NCBI GenBank assembly: GCA_020650975.1
Contig: JAIPMN010009634.1
Location: forward strand, 1-64,000
From: Apostichopus californicus
Taxonomy: Eukaryota; Echinodermata; Holothuroidea; Aspidochirotida; Stichopodidae
Direction: 5' to 3'
Length of the DNA stretch: 64,000 nucleotides
The position numbers were made by a program, and so were the translations under genes. The notes below the pieces were generated by a model that saw only the letters and a program-made list of their open reading frames with translations, was not told the DNA's origin and ran no database searches. This document shows, piece after piece, positions 1-12,700 of this stretch; the stretch's first letter is position 1, and the number at the start of each line of letters is the position of its first letter.

Positions 1-698
1 TAATATATGTAAGTTCTCTCTCCAAGTCGTTCCTACGAATTAGTAAATCGTCAGCCATACCAGTTCAAGACGATGAGGTCCTGACATGGTTGTTTCATGG
101 TGTATCTAACAATAAAAATCCTCCCAATAACCAAACACATGGCCGTCAGCTTTTCTGAGCAACCCGGTAGATAAAATCCCTCATACATACATGGGCGGGC
201 ACTCCGCTCACCCACCCCCCAGGGTAATGAATGCTACGAGGATAGTGCTTGGTGAGTTAACACAGCGGTCTCAATTAATTTACATACGATCCTTTCAAGT
301 GAATGTTTCAGTGTAAGCTGGTCTCCAATTCCATTGAATAATCTATTCCCCCACCCCCCCCAAGAAAAATCAAAAGAGAAACTGTCTCCTTTTTCTAGAA
401 AAGAGAACAAGAACATAGACACTTAGACCCAGATAAAAGAAGAAAAAACAAACATTTCCCTTCCCTTCCCCGATTCCCCTTCCCTGATTCCCCTCCCCCC
501 ATTTAAAAGGTCCAACTTGAAGACTGTATAGTTTACGCGACAATGTTTGAACCCACACACTAAACACCAACTTCGGCTTACTGAAAGATGCTATCATCTT
601 GTGGTTCCATTATTTCTCTGGTCTTCAGTGGCTTTAAGGCCCATGATAGTAATCAGAAAACATATTGTTCATCAATCATCCTCGTTGCCTTGCCGTTG
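1..698 (-). other. GOLGA1: GOLGA1 3'-UTR and downstream DNA
   Basis: Sequence 3' of the golgin-97 stop, running to the window edge. It contains C-rich tracts (about 350-362 and 470-500). The 3' end of the transcript may lie here or beyond position 1. No other gene is visible; the short reading frames here are in composition-biased sequence. Confidence 0.5.
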
Positions 699-776
699 TT
701 ACCTGATGTGTGGATTCCTGGAGGGTAATTTGATATCCCAGTTCCTTCTCCGTGGTCTTGCTCCGAACCATGAATT
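699..776 (-). CDS. GOLGA1: GOLGA1 last exon (C-terminus and stop)
   Basis: Acceptor gaatccacag, then NSWFGARPRRRNWDIK and nine more codons to TAA at 699-701. The SWFG motif after the GRIP domain and a basic tail are hallmarks of golgin-97, and the phase (0) matches exon 20. This exon is too short to appear as an open reading frame by itself. Confidence 0.9.
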   Translation of the reverse strand, partial: NSWFGARPRRRNWDIKLPSRNPHIR

Positions 777-3700
777 CTGTGGATTCACCAAACGGAAAAG
801 ACAAATTTGCAACCATAGGTCAGAAGAACGGCTGGACCCACGAACACGGAAATGGTCTTATGGACATTAGGGGACTGGGACATTGAAAATTCCTACTAAA
901 CAATGTATAGACATAAATTATTTGACGGAGCGGGGGTAGCGGGAGCGGGGTTGTGGGGGATCATCTTATGGACCACATCTTATGGACCACACACACAGAA
1001 AGGTCTTATGGACATGAGGGAATTGGGACATTGACAATTCCTACTAAACAATGTATAGACATAAATGTTTTGACGGGGAGGGGGGAGCTGGGGGGTTGTG
1101 GGGGATCATCCTATGGACCACACACACACAGAAAGGTCTTATGGACATGAGGGAATTGGGATGTTGAAAATTCCTATTAAACAATATAAAGACATAAATT
1201 GCTTGACTCGGGGGAGGGGGGGGTGGGGTGACGAGAGGATTGTGGGGATCATCCTACGTGGACAAGAAGGGTGGAGTGGGAATGAGACACAAATGCAATT
1301 ATTTATTACCTTCCATTCTAGAGTTTCCCGAATAATTTTTTGCTCCTGCTGAGTAAATTCTAGCACCACGGACACCGCTTTCAAGAGTTGTATACACTAG
1401 AAGAGAAAGATCCAAGAATGTTACTCGAGATGAATAGTGGGCAGAAGCTTTAAAAACCAAACATAATAGCATCATTGCCAGTGCCCATACATCGTAACAG
1501 TAGCAACAACATGACAACACAACATGGTAGATGAGACTTGATATGATACACGGACATGACATAGAACATGGTTCATGGTATAGGATATTATACATGGTAC
1601 ATGATATAGGACTTGACATGGTTCATGATATGATATAGTATATAACATGACATAGGACATGAAATTGTTCATGATATAGGATATTACATTGTACAGGACA
1701 GCATGGTACATGAAATAGGACAAAAATGATATAAGATATGACATGATAGAGGACAGCATGGTTCACATTATTGGTCATAGTTCATAAAATGGTTCATGAT
1801 ATAGGATATAACATGATAAATGGTATAGGACATGATACATTAGATGAAACTTGCTATATGATTTATGAACATGACATAGGATATGAAATGGCACATTTTA
1901 TATGATAATACATGACTATATGAAGGACGTGGAATATTACATAATATAGGACATTACAACAGACATTGACATCACGTGACCATACACTATATAGGAGATG
2001 AGACAGAGCATTAGACATATATGCAAGACGTGACACATGAGATGCGATGTGAGATGACATGAGGCATACATACATGAGGCATACATTGATGATATAGTAC
2101 AGTACATGACATGGTACATGATAAAGGACATGACTGCACGACATATGACGTGACTTGAAACTTGACATGATTAATGAGGCATGATAAATGACATGCTATA
2201 GGACGTGACTTGGTATATGATTTAGTACAGAACATGGTACATGATATACGACATGACTGCACGACATAGGACATGGCATGAGACGTGACTTTAAACTTTA
2301 CATGATACATGATATAGTACAGTACATGGTATATTACATGGTACATGATATACGACATGACTGCACGACATAGGACATGGCATGAGACATGAGATATGAT
2401 GCATAACACGTGACATGAAACAAGATATGGGACATATGAGACATGATATATGACATGACATGGTACATAACATGGTACATGATATAGGACATGACTGCAC
2501 AACATAGGACATGGCATGAGACAGGAGATATGATGCATAAGACGTGACATGAAACAAGATATGGGACATATGAGACATGATATATGACATGACATGGTAC
2601 ATAACATGGTACATGATATAGGACATGACTGCACAACATAGGTCATGGCATGAGACAGGAGATATGATACATGAGACGTGACTTGAAACTTGATTAATGA
2701 TTCATGAGACATGATATATGACACATAACATGGGACATCATGATGCATGACATGGTACAGAGCACCAGTTTCCTTACCTCAATATCTGTTCCACTCATGA
2801 ACTTGAAGACGACATGTCTTAAATACCGGAAGTTGATTTCCCTGTAATCCATGGCATTGTTTTCGTGAAAGTTATTGAGAGAAATGGTCGATAATGAAGC
2901 TGGTGGCATTTCCATGGAGACCGGAGGGGGCGCTATACTCTCGTGGACATCGTTGGCCCTCGAAGTCTCCTCTGAGGAATCGTTTCCTATGTTTGCTTGA
3001 ACTTTCTATAAAGACATGAGATCAAGAAATGATTCTACTAGACAATCAATTCCAAACCATTGCAGCTGTATGCTGATGCTGGGTTGTATTGTAACCTGCC
3101 ATCATTGATGATACACCTTAACAATACCTTCCAATGAATGGAAAACCGTTCAATCCTCATAATATGACCGCCCGCAGGTGGAAACATTTTAGGTTGGTCA
3201 CGGGAGATATTTGCAGATGCAGGAATATTTATCTACTGTTTCGGAGCTTTCCGAAGTAGATCGATCAAGTTCTTGTCTTTAACATCAAGTCCGTAGGATA
3301 AGCTAGTTTTTAGGCATTCCGAGCATCAATTCTGTGGGATGGGGGAGGGGGGGGTCTGGTGTGTCATGACATAGTCCTCGTGGCAGATCCTGGGTCGTGG
3401 CCCAATTATTAACTTCAAGGAATAACAAAGGCAGGAATCAAAGACAATTTATATTATTCAGTAACCTCAAAACTATCTAATATTCAATTTTTAAGTTAAC
3501 CGCTTTTTGTTGGACAGAATACGCTCGCTTTGAAAATTGGCTCCCTATGGCGTAACCACGATGCACAGTAAGCCGCCATCAATTATGCAATACGACTTAA
3601 ATTCCATCTTAGGACAAAAAGCCGAACGGATTTGCATGTCTGGTTATACGTGGTTATAAATATTGAAGACTACTGACAGATTTATCAAAAAATCAAGAAA

Positions 3701-6700
3701 GTTATTGACAGAATCTTGTTACGTTCTTTTGGGTTAAAGTTTAAACTGATTTATTCCACTTACCAATTCTCTAGAGAGGGTTTTCTTCAGGTCGGAGAGC
3801 CTCTGCTGTTGCATTTTTATGGTTTTATTTTTCTCTGTCAATTCTTGTTCCAGATCTCCCATGGAATCGGTCAGTTGTTGGTTTTGCTGTAAAGAGGGGA
3901 AGAAGGGTCAGATTAAATCTTTTTTTCAGTTGATGCAATAACCAAGGTCATAGGGGTCGGAGAAAGGGACAAGGGTGGGCAAACTTGATGAACCCTTCCT
4001 CAATTTAGTGTGACTGCTGAAAGAACGGGATTTTGGGGGGGTTGGTCGCATAGCATTGCAATTTAACAAAGTAGGCTTTAAATGGTCCGAATTAGATAAG
4101 AAAGTTCGAACACAGTTCACGGAAACGATCACAATGACAGATGACTTTAGAAGCTCCAAACTGAAAGTAAAAATTTATTAGATGAAGACATACATTACAT
4201 GAAAAACACAGATAAAATTGACCCAGCTGGGCAAAACAGTGAGAAAGCTAGAAACATGATTTAACTCTGTCCTGCCCAACACAACTCTGCACAAATCAGG
4301 ATATAACCTATGAAAGGAGGGGACACACATGCACATACTCGAAACGCTCTGATTGGCTGAGAGTGAGTAGAGACAGCTTTCTGATTTGGGTGTCATTAAA
4401 CACTACAGCGATGGACGGTCAGAATGCCTAACAGACGTGATAATGAAAGAGATGTGTGCATGACAGCATCCCATCCCTCAAACCGGTTAGAACCAGTTTG
4501 GCAGAGTGCTACAAATACAGAAAATATCATGAAGTATTTGCAAATCTGGAACATCTTAAAACTTCAGGTGTGATATAACAGAATACAGACTGCAAACGAA
4601 GAATCAACATGAAACTACAATAACACAGAAAGACATCTCACACTGTTTCCGATTGTTGGTCGAAAGTTGCAAACAAACAGGAACCAAAAACATGGTTCAC
4701 AAAATAAACTTGAACTGGCCTCATTTATAATGCGAAAGGAGAACTATTCTTAGTCAGCTAAATTTGCATAAAAGGAATAAGATCGTGAAAAACTTCGATT
4801 ACGAGAATCAGTGAATTGTCATGATTGTTAATACTTAGTAAAGACAAAAAGAAACAATGGGAACAAGATGTTACTGATGAAAATAATACTGAAAAGTTGA
4901 AATTATTACAAAACATAAAGTTGCATCATTGTGTCCAAGGAACAGTAACCAATAAGCAAGTTTGGAGTTACACCATGGAGAAGTATTATGCAATAGGTCA
5001 AAAGGTCAATCGGTAACAGTACAAAACCTATGGTCATAGGCATTTGCTCGATCCTACACTCTGTACAACGATGTATTTACACTACTGTGTTAGGGAATAC
5101 AGAATACTACTGAAAATCTATCCTGGCCTGATACATCAAGAGTCATTATCAGCCAATACTTCACAAACTGTCACTCACATCATTCAGAATTGGAAATTTA
5201 TGAAGGAAGAATTATCCATAGATGAAACTGGACTGTTAAAAGACTGGCTCGTCAAAGTATTTTTTGCAAATAATCTATCTCAAATGGTCAGTCTGTTGAC
5301 AGACTAGATTACGTACAGGTTCCACGACACAACAGCATTTGTAAACATCACATACCACAAACAATGGACTCTGTAAATTTTATTTCAAATAGACAGCTGT
5401 TAGTACTGAACAGGTTACCTGGCGTAGAAGGATCAGATACAAAAACTCCTTGATTTAGGAAAAACTGGTGGTATATAATTGCTGTGATGCTTAGGAAGCT
5501 GGTCACTTCGCCCAACAACCATTTCGCCCAACCATACCATTTCGCCCAACCATACCATTTCGCCCAACCAGCCTGGTCATTTCGCCCAACCAGCCTGGTC
5601 ATTTCGCCCAACCTTGATTAAATATTATACTTCAATAAGGAAACGTTCGGGAATTGTTAACGTTACGGGATAAGAACCGAATATTAAGGAAACTGGTTGG
5701 GCGAAATGACCAGGCTGGTTGGGCGAAATGGCAGTTGGGCGAAAATGGTTGTTGGGCGAAGTGACCAGAAAGCGATGCTTACTGATTGACTTGTATGGAA
5801 AGGTCATATATCTCCACTAGCTTAGAAGGTTAAATAAATTATTTTTAATATAACTCAGAGTGCAATGAATGTGTGGAGACAGGTAAGTAGAGATTGACTG
5901 AGGGAAATGCAGCTCACCAGATGAATCTGTTCAGATCCCTGCTGATGACTTTCAAGCTCTGAATGTTGATCTTCTAACCCCTTTTCCAATTGCTTTATCT
6001 GAAGATTAAATGATATAAAAACAAAATGTATTACAAATATTATTAAGTAGCTAATAGAGTTTGATAAGGAACCTTGCAAAAGCTTGTCATGTTTTGGTCA
6101 TTAAAACACATTTTGTGTCAAATATACTGGGACATTCTCTCCAGACCTTTCTTGCTTTGTAACCATGGAAACAATGATATTTTATAGAAGACAGATACAC
6201 TGTATGGAATGACCAGAATGGATTTAAGATATGGACACAGAAGTCCTTTCAGTTTTCGTTACAATCAAAGTAGACACAGGTGGCACATTTGACCCATGGT
6301 GAAATAATAATGCACACTACAAGCCCCTTCGACAAAGGTGAACAATATTGCCCGTAGCTGATCATAATAATAATATTAAATAAGTTCTTAATATAGCGCC
6401 AAATACCAAAAGGCCTCTAGGCGTTTACAAAACCTAAAACAAATAAAAAAATAAAAAGACAGAGAAATCAAAGGAATAAAAAGTCTAGAAAACACATAAA
6501 CGAAAATTAAACAGTATGTCAAATACGAACACAAAAATCTAAAAACACAAGAAGACTATAAAACAGACCAAAACTAGGATAAGCACATAAAATAGAGTTG
6601 TACAAAAGTAAAAGTCTAGATAAAAATATCAGAGACTGTAAAACAACAAAAATATTTAACCATCGGTCCCTACAGAGTGAGAGAGAATCCACATTTGAAA

Positions 6701-9700
6701 TGCTGCCAATTGTTTCCATGAACTAATTGTAAAACGACTGAAGACATTTGACGGATAGACCTTGCCAGGCCTAGAATTTCACAATTTTAGCCAGGCCAAA
6801 ACAAAGCCACTTCTTAAATCAATCTCACTAGCATTTTCCTGATTTACAACACACATCTGTTACTGTACAGGCTTATTTGAGCAGCCCAATAATATTTACT
6901 GATAATAAGCAGTAATACAGGGCTAAAGTAAGGTAAAGAAATCATGCCGATTCTTTGACTGATGATTGTTAACCAACTAACTGTGTGTTTAAGTTCTTAA
7001 TGTCTACTGGCAGAAAATTGTCAGTAGCTTCTTTTTTTCTGCTGGCAAACAGCAAAATCTATTGGCATTCAGCCAATGAATAGCCCTAATGTTGAGGCCT
7101 GCTCATGTTTAAATCTGATAAACTCTTCTCCCTATTTAGAAAGCCCCTTACCTTTTCCTCGTGTTCTTTACACAGGGACTCCTTTTGAGAGATACTTTCT
7201 CGGAGAATGCCTAGGGCACCATCCTTTTCCGACAACGTTCTCTGGATTTCGGCAAGAGCTGTGGAGTGCTGCTTCTGGAGGTCGTCAATTTCGATCTGTT
7301 TGTCGGTCAATTTTGAAACCATCGACGTATAATCTGTATCGAGAGAACGAATGACAAAAAAGGTTGGATGACTTGCAACGCAAAAAGTATACCAAAATAC
7401 GAATAAAAGTGAAAGACTCCTGAACTAAGACTGTTTGTTTCCTTTTTTAAAGCATATTTATTGGTTAAACGAAGAAAAGGCAATGGACTTGCGATCTAGC
7501 AATTTCATGGCCTCTCGACAGCCAATCGTAAGAATGGGAAACTGGGAAGTAACTTGTAAATGTAGTTGCATGTGTAGTTTGTGGCTCACTCTTCAAGCTA
7601 TGCTACTATCAAACCATGTGACTATACACACTGGATACCAAGCTGTTCATTTGTTACTACCGTTTAAACATACGTTGACCAAAAAACAAAAAGACCATTT
7701 AATATTTTAATGGTCAAAAGTCAAAAACCATGTACAATATTTCCTCAAATGATAATAATAATATAATAATAGCGATTTATAATGAGCACATATCCGTCCT
7801 GCGGGGTGCTCAAGGCGCAAAATAAATGATTGATTGGCACAAGTTGCAATACCCGACATGGCTGCTATTAAAGGTTTGCTTGATTTGTCAAATAAACTTA
7901 AAATCTTGCCAGACCAATCAAGCATACCTTCAAACAAAACAACCACTTCAATATGCACGTTTAGAATCCCCCCCCCCTAAAGTTTGATGAAATTTTAGTT
8001 AATAAGCAAAAGTTGACAGACAGCCCCTACTCTTGTGAATCTACATGGAATTGTATCTACCTTGACTCTGACTTTTATGTTTACTCTCTTTATCCGAGAG
8101 GTCTTGCTCGATCTTCTTCTTCTCCTCCGATAACATCTCCGCGATCGATTCTGAATCTGCTAACTGTTGGAAGCATGCCGAGAAAAAAATATTCAAATTT
8201 AAGGTCAATTCATCAATATTCATTGACTATTCCTTACATCACTGAAACAATTCACTTTATTATCACAGATAGGCTAAACTGTATTAGGATAAACCTGATA
8301 GACAGTGCATTTCCCATGCTAGCCGTTGGCAACATGCCAAATATTGGAACGTGAGGTAAATTCATAAATATTCATTAGCTGTTTATTACTCATTTGACTT
8401 ACAGAAATGATTTACCTTATTATCACAGATACTGTAGGCTAAACTGTAAGGATAAACCATAGACAGTGCATTTCCCATGCTAACTGTTGGACACATGCAA
8501 ACAATTTAGAACCGGAGGTAAATTCATGAATATTCATTACAAATTTATTACTCATAACTATATACAGCTCTGGGAAGTACTTGCTATCATAATCATGCGA
8601 TTGGATTAACAACTGGCAGACTCAAGCTTTTTGGATGAAGAATTTAAAATATTTGACAGCACTGATACAGAACAACACACTACATTTTCTTGAATGCAAA
8701 AGACATTAATCTGAAAGTAAGTGCATGCCAGACTAGAAGGGAACCTTCAATCATATTATAGCACAGAACTTGACTATGCTTGTAAATTGCTTTTACAACC
8801 AACTCATGGATTAATGTTTGTACCCTGGTCATTTTGGAAATCTAGATACTAGAACAAGACTAAAGTACTCTGGTACTAAGATCCTAGTACTCATACCAAG
8901 GAAAGTTCTACTAGTACTCACTGTGTAGTACTCATACTACTAGTCAGGTGTACGCTACAGTTGTATTTGATCTTGTAATATTTTTACAAATAATGCACCA
9001 ATCAGATTCAAGGATATAAATGGATAGGACTTTTACCTTCTGCTGTAAGGCCTTCACATCCTCCTTGACATCTCTTAGTTGCCCTTCTGTTTCAAGCTTT
9101 TCCTTTGCCAGTTGTCCTGCTTGCCTCTGAGAAATTCAAGAATGTTTACGATGTTTAAAAAACAAAATCAGGCATTTGATGACTTCGCTGCAGGGACACA
9201 AAATATCCACCAGTTACATTTTTGCAACTTTTTAAATGACTATAAAATATGATATAAATTTGTATCACATATTTTTGTAGACATTCTGACAGCTAGGACA
9301 TTTGTGGGGGTAGGGGGAGGGGGCTAGACAACATATACACATGGACACCTTGAAGCACTGTGTATCAAATTTCTCATTTGTAATTTCCAGTCTTTACATT
9401 TACATCAGTCAAATAACATGATGTTACAGAATTGCTAAAGAGAAATGAAAAAAGCTAGGATAACATTTGAAAGTAAGCATAGCTGCAACAGCTGCAAAAT
9501 CAGCTGCAGTCAGGCTGAATAAGTATCATCAACCAACAGAGATTTTTGCACTACAGACCGACAGTGCCTATTTGTATGAGACTGTACAGAACAGAAGATT
9601 TCATTCTACCCAGCATGGCTGCAAAATCAGCTGCAGTCAGGCTGAATCAGTATCAACCAACAGAGATTTATGCCCTGCAGACCAACAGTGCCTATTTGTA

Positions 9701-12700
9701 TGAGATTGTACAGAACAGAAGATTTCATTCTACCCAGCATGGCTGCATGATGCTGCAGCCCCTTAGCACCCTACTATTGACAGTGTCTTACCAAACCTAC
9801 TTTACATTACAAGTAAAATGTTGATGACTGAAAAAGAAAGAAAATGAATATGAAAAGAGCAGCAGATGGCAAGATTCTGTAAAACTAGAAAATCTTTGCA
9901 GATGATAAAAATATTTCTGCAACAGAACAGAAATTATGTGGAAATAAAACGAGGATAAATGGGGTAAAGGGAGTGGGAGGGGAAGGACAAGGGGAGCAAA
10001 TGGAGGCACTGATATATTTCAGACTTGTTGATATGAAAATGGTTCTGCAGCAATATATTTCAAAAATCAAGTTGGTATTTCAGTTTTATGCTCTCAGAAA
10101 GTATACCACTGTATATTGAGAGGAAAAGACCCAAGACAAAATAATAGAACCCATTTTGGGAAATAATTGCTCATATTTATGGAATAACATATTACATTTT
10201 ATACCTCAATTTAAAAATATAAAGTCATAATCTTGCAGATAGAAAACATCGTTTTCATTTGGTTTAAATTTTCTCTTCACAATGGTTCATTTTACAAAAG
10301 TGTTTCATTTATAATGACTGACTATGCACTTTTTAAACAGAAAATTTGAAGCAGGGAGAAAAAGAACAGATTTACTGATTGATAGAAAAATGTAGAGGAT
10401 GTAAAAACCAGATCATAGGAATAACATTTTATCTTACCAACAAAATTTAGAAGAATAAAAATGAAAATAAAGATAAATGTCGCCTCAGATCAAGATAGAT
10501 AAAATGAGCGGTCTTGTAAAACCAAGAGGGAAGACAGAAAGGGTATCGTTGCAAGGAAAATAGTCCCTAGTAGAATGTCTACCTATAGTTCCCATCTAAA
10601 TCACAAAAGAAAAAGTACTTTTGAAATTTACATGATTTTTTTTTTTTTTTACTAAAATGGTCAAAGTTTTTTTTTTTCAAATACTTTTCTGAATGTACAT
10701 GTCAACTTTAAATCATAATTCACAGATTGACAGGAAAGGAGAAATAAATCTGTCAATCCAACTTATTTATCAATTTGCTTTTGCATATTTAAGCCAAATA
10801 TAGGGTGCCTACTGAATATATAAAATAGGGATAAAAAGAAAATAAGCAAAACCATGACAATGGATCAAATCGAACAAACAGAGGGAAAAAAGAAGGAGAG
10901 TAAAGAACAGATGGTTTCAGGGAATAATTTAAGTGTTTTTGATTTATGTTTTTGTTTTGATTCATGTTTATGATTTATGTTTTATGATTTATATTTTGAT
11001 TTATGATTTCCATAGCAATGTTTGAAAGGCTAGTTATCATGTTTCTAGATACAAAACAAACCCGGAAAATACTTGAAAGTCACAACAAAATAAACTACTG
11101 TTTTCACATCTGGGTAAATTATGTCAGCCAAAAGTTGCTACGTGAATAGTCGATAAATTATTTCCTGGGGTATTTAAAAGGTGCAAGGGTGTCGAAGGGT
11201 ATAAGAAATTCAGCATAGAAATTAGCCTCCCCTGTGAAAACCCCTAACCAACCTCCAATGCTTCCTTTAGCTCAGAGAGTTTAGAAATCTCAACAGAGAG
11301 AGATTTCTCATGCTCCAAATATTCACCAGAATTCAAGCTTTGGCACAATGCCTGAGAGAAATGATTGTGCATGGATGAAAAATAAAAAGATGGAGACATT
11401 CAAAATTCATCGAACATAAAAATATAAAACAGATGAACGTGAAACAGACCAAAAATTTGGGGCAACGCAATTCTGATATATATATTTGTATCATTCCTGA
11501 ATGTACAGATTGCTTCTAACATTTACTTTCACTGTTGTTTCAAATTTTACTCTTGCCATCCCTGTTTTTTTGGCACTGTAGCCATGTTTATTCCCACCGA
11601 GCTGTGAGAAAATGATGGATTTGTGAGAAAAAAAAACCGGTAACACCACACGTCTGCCCAGCAAATTAATATGTATTGATATGCATACATTGAATGATTG
11701 TCTAAATATACCATGTCAGGTGATTCATGCCAAATGATTCTTTTTGTGATTTCTAAGCTGTATGAAGGTGCATAAATGAGCTCATTTTAAAGACTTTTGT
11801 GAAAATATACTCAAAACTAAACAAACAAAGATCTGAGAAGTAATTCAGGCCCTCTCAGTAGGTACCTCTTCTCTCCCCTCAGTAGGTGCCCCTGTCCCCT
11901 CTCTGTTGGTACCCCTCTCCCCTGTTTAGATAACCCCTTTTGTCTCCCTGTTAGGTAGCCCCTCTCTTTTAGTTAGCCCTCTCATTTTAATATTTTCAAG
12001 AGAAATTTTGCATCATTTGAATAAATGAAAATTGTAGACAAAATGTCTCATTTTCTAGTGAATAAATTCGTTCTTAAGTTGATATGTAAATTTTGGTTTT
12101 ACCATCAACAAAACTGACATTGTTGAGGCTAACATAAAATTTGTGCCTCACTGTGCAGCTTTAACTGTTCACAAGTTCATTTGCTGATGGTATATCACAA
12201 CTTGCTGATAAAATACCATATAATACATGTCGATTGCCCTTTTATTGCATTCATATGTAAATACACACTTCACTTTTTGTTTACACATGTTCATAGTGAA
12301 AATTGACAGATATTAACCAGCTGTTATTGATTTTGACAGCACCTGTTCAACTACAAACTGAGAAAACTTGTAATTAAACCTCACATCAGATCACTATCCA
12401 GCTTGTGTAAAAATCACTACTCTATAAACAGATGATCTATGTAAAAAAAATAAACAAAAGGTTGGAAGTTAAGTTGCTTAACTCACAATAGGGAATGACA
12501 CTGTAGGATAAGACTCCAGTGTGCTTCCTAGATGGGAATTACATCATCCCAGGACAGACACTGGCTTGCTTCACTCACAATGGGAAAAACAGATACAGCT
12601 TGCTTATAGACACAATAGGAATGATATTTCAGGACAGACTCTACCTTCTTAAACTGCTTGGAAATAACATCATGGAACAGAACTAGCTTGATTTGTCCAA

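Noticed and set aside
2011-2748. Long minus-strand open frame rich in Met, Ser, His, Tyr and Cys
   Set aside because: It is the translation of a degenerate satellite in the GRIP intron, has no codon-level constraint, and overlaps similar open frames in other registers.
9797-10070. Minus-strand frames with Pro/Leu/Phe-rich translations
   Set aside because: Composition artefact of a GGGGAGTGGG-rich intron stretch; no conserved sequence.
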